8,053 nucleotides of DNA. It comes from Candidatus Cloacimonadota bacterium. Its GTDB lineage: Bacteria; Cloacimonadota; Cloacimonadia; Cloacimonadales; Cloacimonadaceae. Shown here piece by piece: positions 7,942 through 8,053 of the stretch (positions are counted from its first letter, which is position 1; each line of letters opens with the position of its first letter). The DNA lies in the NCBI GenBank assembly GCA_028681035.1, contig JAQUJJ010000153.1, positions 1 through 8,053 of the forward strand, written 5' to 3'. The notes below the pieces were generated by a model. It was given only the letters and a program-made list of their open reading frames with translations, ran no database searches and had not been told where the DNA came from. The position numbers and the translations under genes were made by a program.

Positions 7942-8053
7942 ATGCCAAAAGTCCTTATTGCCACAGAAAAACCCTTTGCCGCTGAAGCAGCCGCAAAGAT
8001 CAAAGCCGAATTTGAAGCGGCTAAGTATGACTACAAGTTTTTGGAGTCTTATA
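7942..8053 (+). CDS. Probable D-3-phosphoglycerate dehydrogenase, first 37 codons only
   Basis: The visible N-terminus begins MPKVLIATEKPFAAEAAAKI and continues with an amphipathic helix and a KYDYKFLESY stretch before the window ends. This opening (KVLIAT.KPFA..A...I) resembles 3-phosphoglycerate dehydrogenases of Bacteroidetes-type bacteria, which make 3-phosphohydroxypyruvate in the first step of serine synthesis. The NAD-binding and catalytic residues lie outside the window, so another D-2-hydroxyacid dehydrogenase is possible. The start is well supported: GGAGG (7931-7935) lies 6 bases upstream of ATG 7942. It follows the phosphofructokinase on the same strand after 75 bases that carry their own candidate promoter. 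Confidence 0.65.
   Translation, partial: MPKVLIATEKPFAAEAAAKIKAEFEAAKYDYKFLESY

Overview
This is an 8 kb stretch of ordinary bacterial chromosome, densely coding on both strands. It carries eight protein genes, two of them cut by the window ends. No rRNA, tRNA, CRISPR array, transposase or phage gene was seen. The gene content suggests a Gram-negative-type anaerobe of the Fibrobacteres-Chlorobi-Bacteroidetes group or a relative such as Cloacimonadota. The reasons are a TerB/FHA-like/ABC fusion protein, a group III-like phosphofructokinase and a SerA-like N-terminus that resembles Bacteroidetes versions. This placement is inferred from remembered family resemblance and is only moderately secure.

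The left part (1-3215) is read on the minus strand. From upstream to downstream it holds a membrane-anchored L,D-transpeptidase (3215-2496), a 63-residue two-helix membrane protein (2486-2295), a DsrE/YchN-like sulfur-relay protein (2234-1878), and after a 307-base gap the start of a large ABC ATPase gene (1570 to beyond the left edge). The first three look like one transcription unit: the transpeptidase stop codon overlaps the ribosome binding site of the small membrane gene, and DsrE follows 60 bases later. The 307-base gap carries a perfect 16-bp inverted repeat.

The middle (3216-3582) is a divergent promoter region. It contains a near-perfect CIRCE operator, the HrcA binding site, just ahead of groEL (3583-5220). 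groEL is followed by a strong intrinsic terminator, so it appears to be a single-gene heat-shock unit with no groES beside it.

The right part (5318-8053) is read on the plus strand. It holds an MFS transporter of unknown substrate whose ribosome binding site serves a three-codon upstream mini-ORF, a phosphofructokinase with a mixed set of ATP-type and PPi-type residues, and the first 37 codons of a probable D-3-phosphoglycerate dehydrogenase. The last two would link glycolysis to serine synthesis.

I did not find a convincing new multi-gene system. The points most worth a second look are the degenerate FHA-like array fused to the ABC ATPase, the phosphoryl-donor residues of the phosphofructokinase, the CIRCE-controlled groEL without groES, the 16-bp inverted repeat and the MFS leader mini-ORF.
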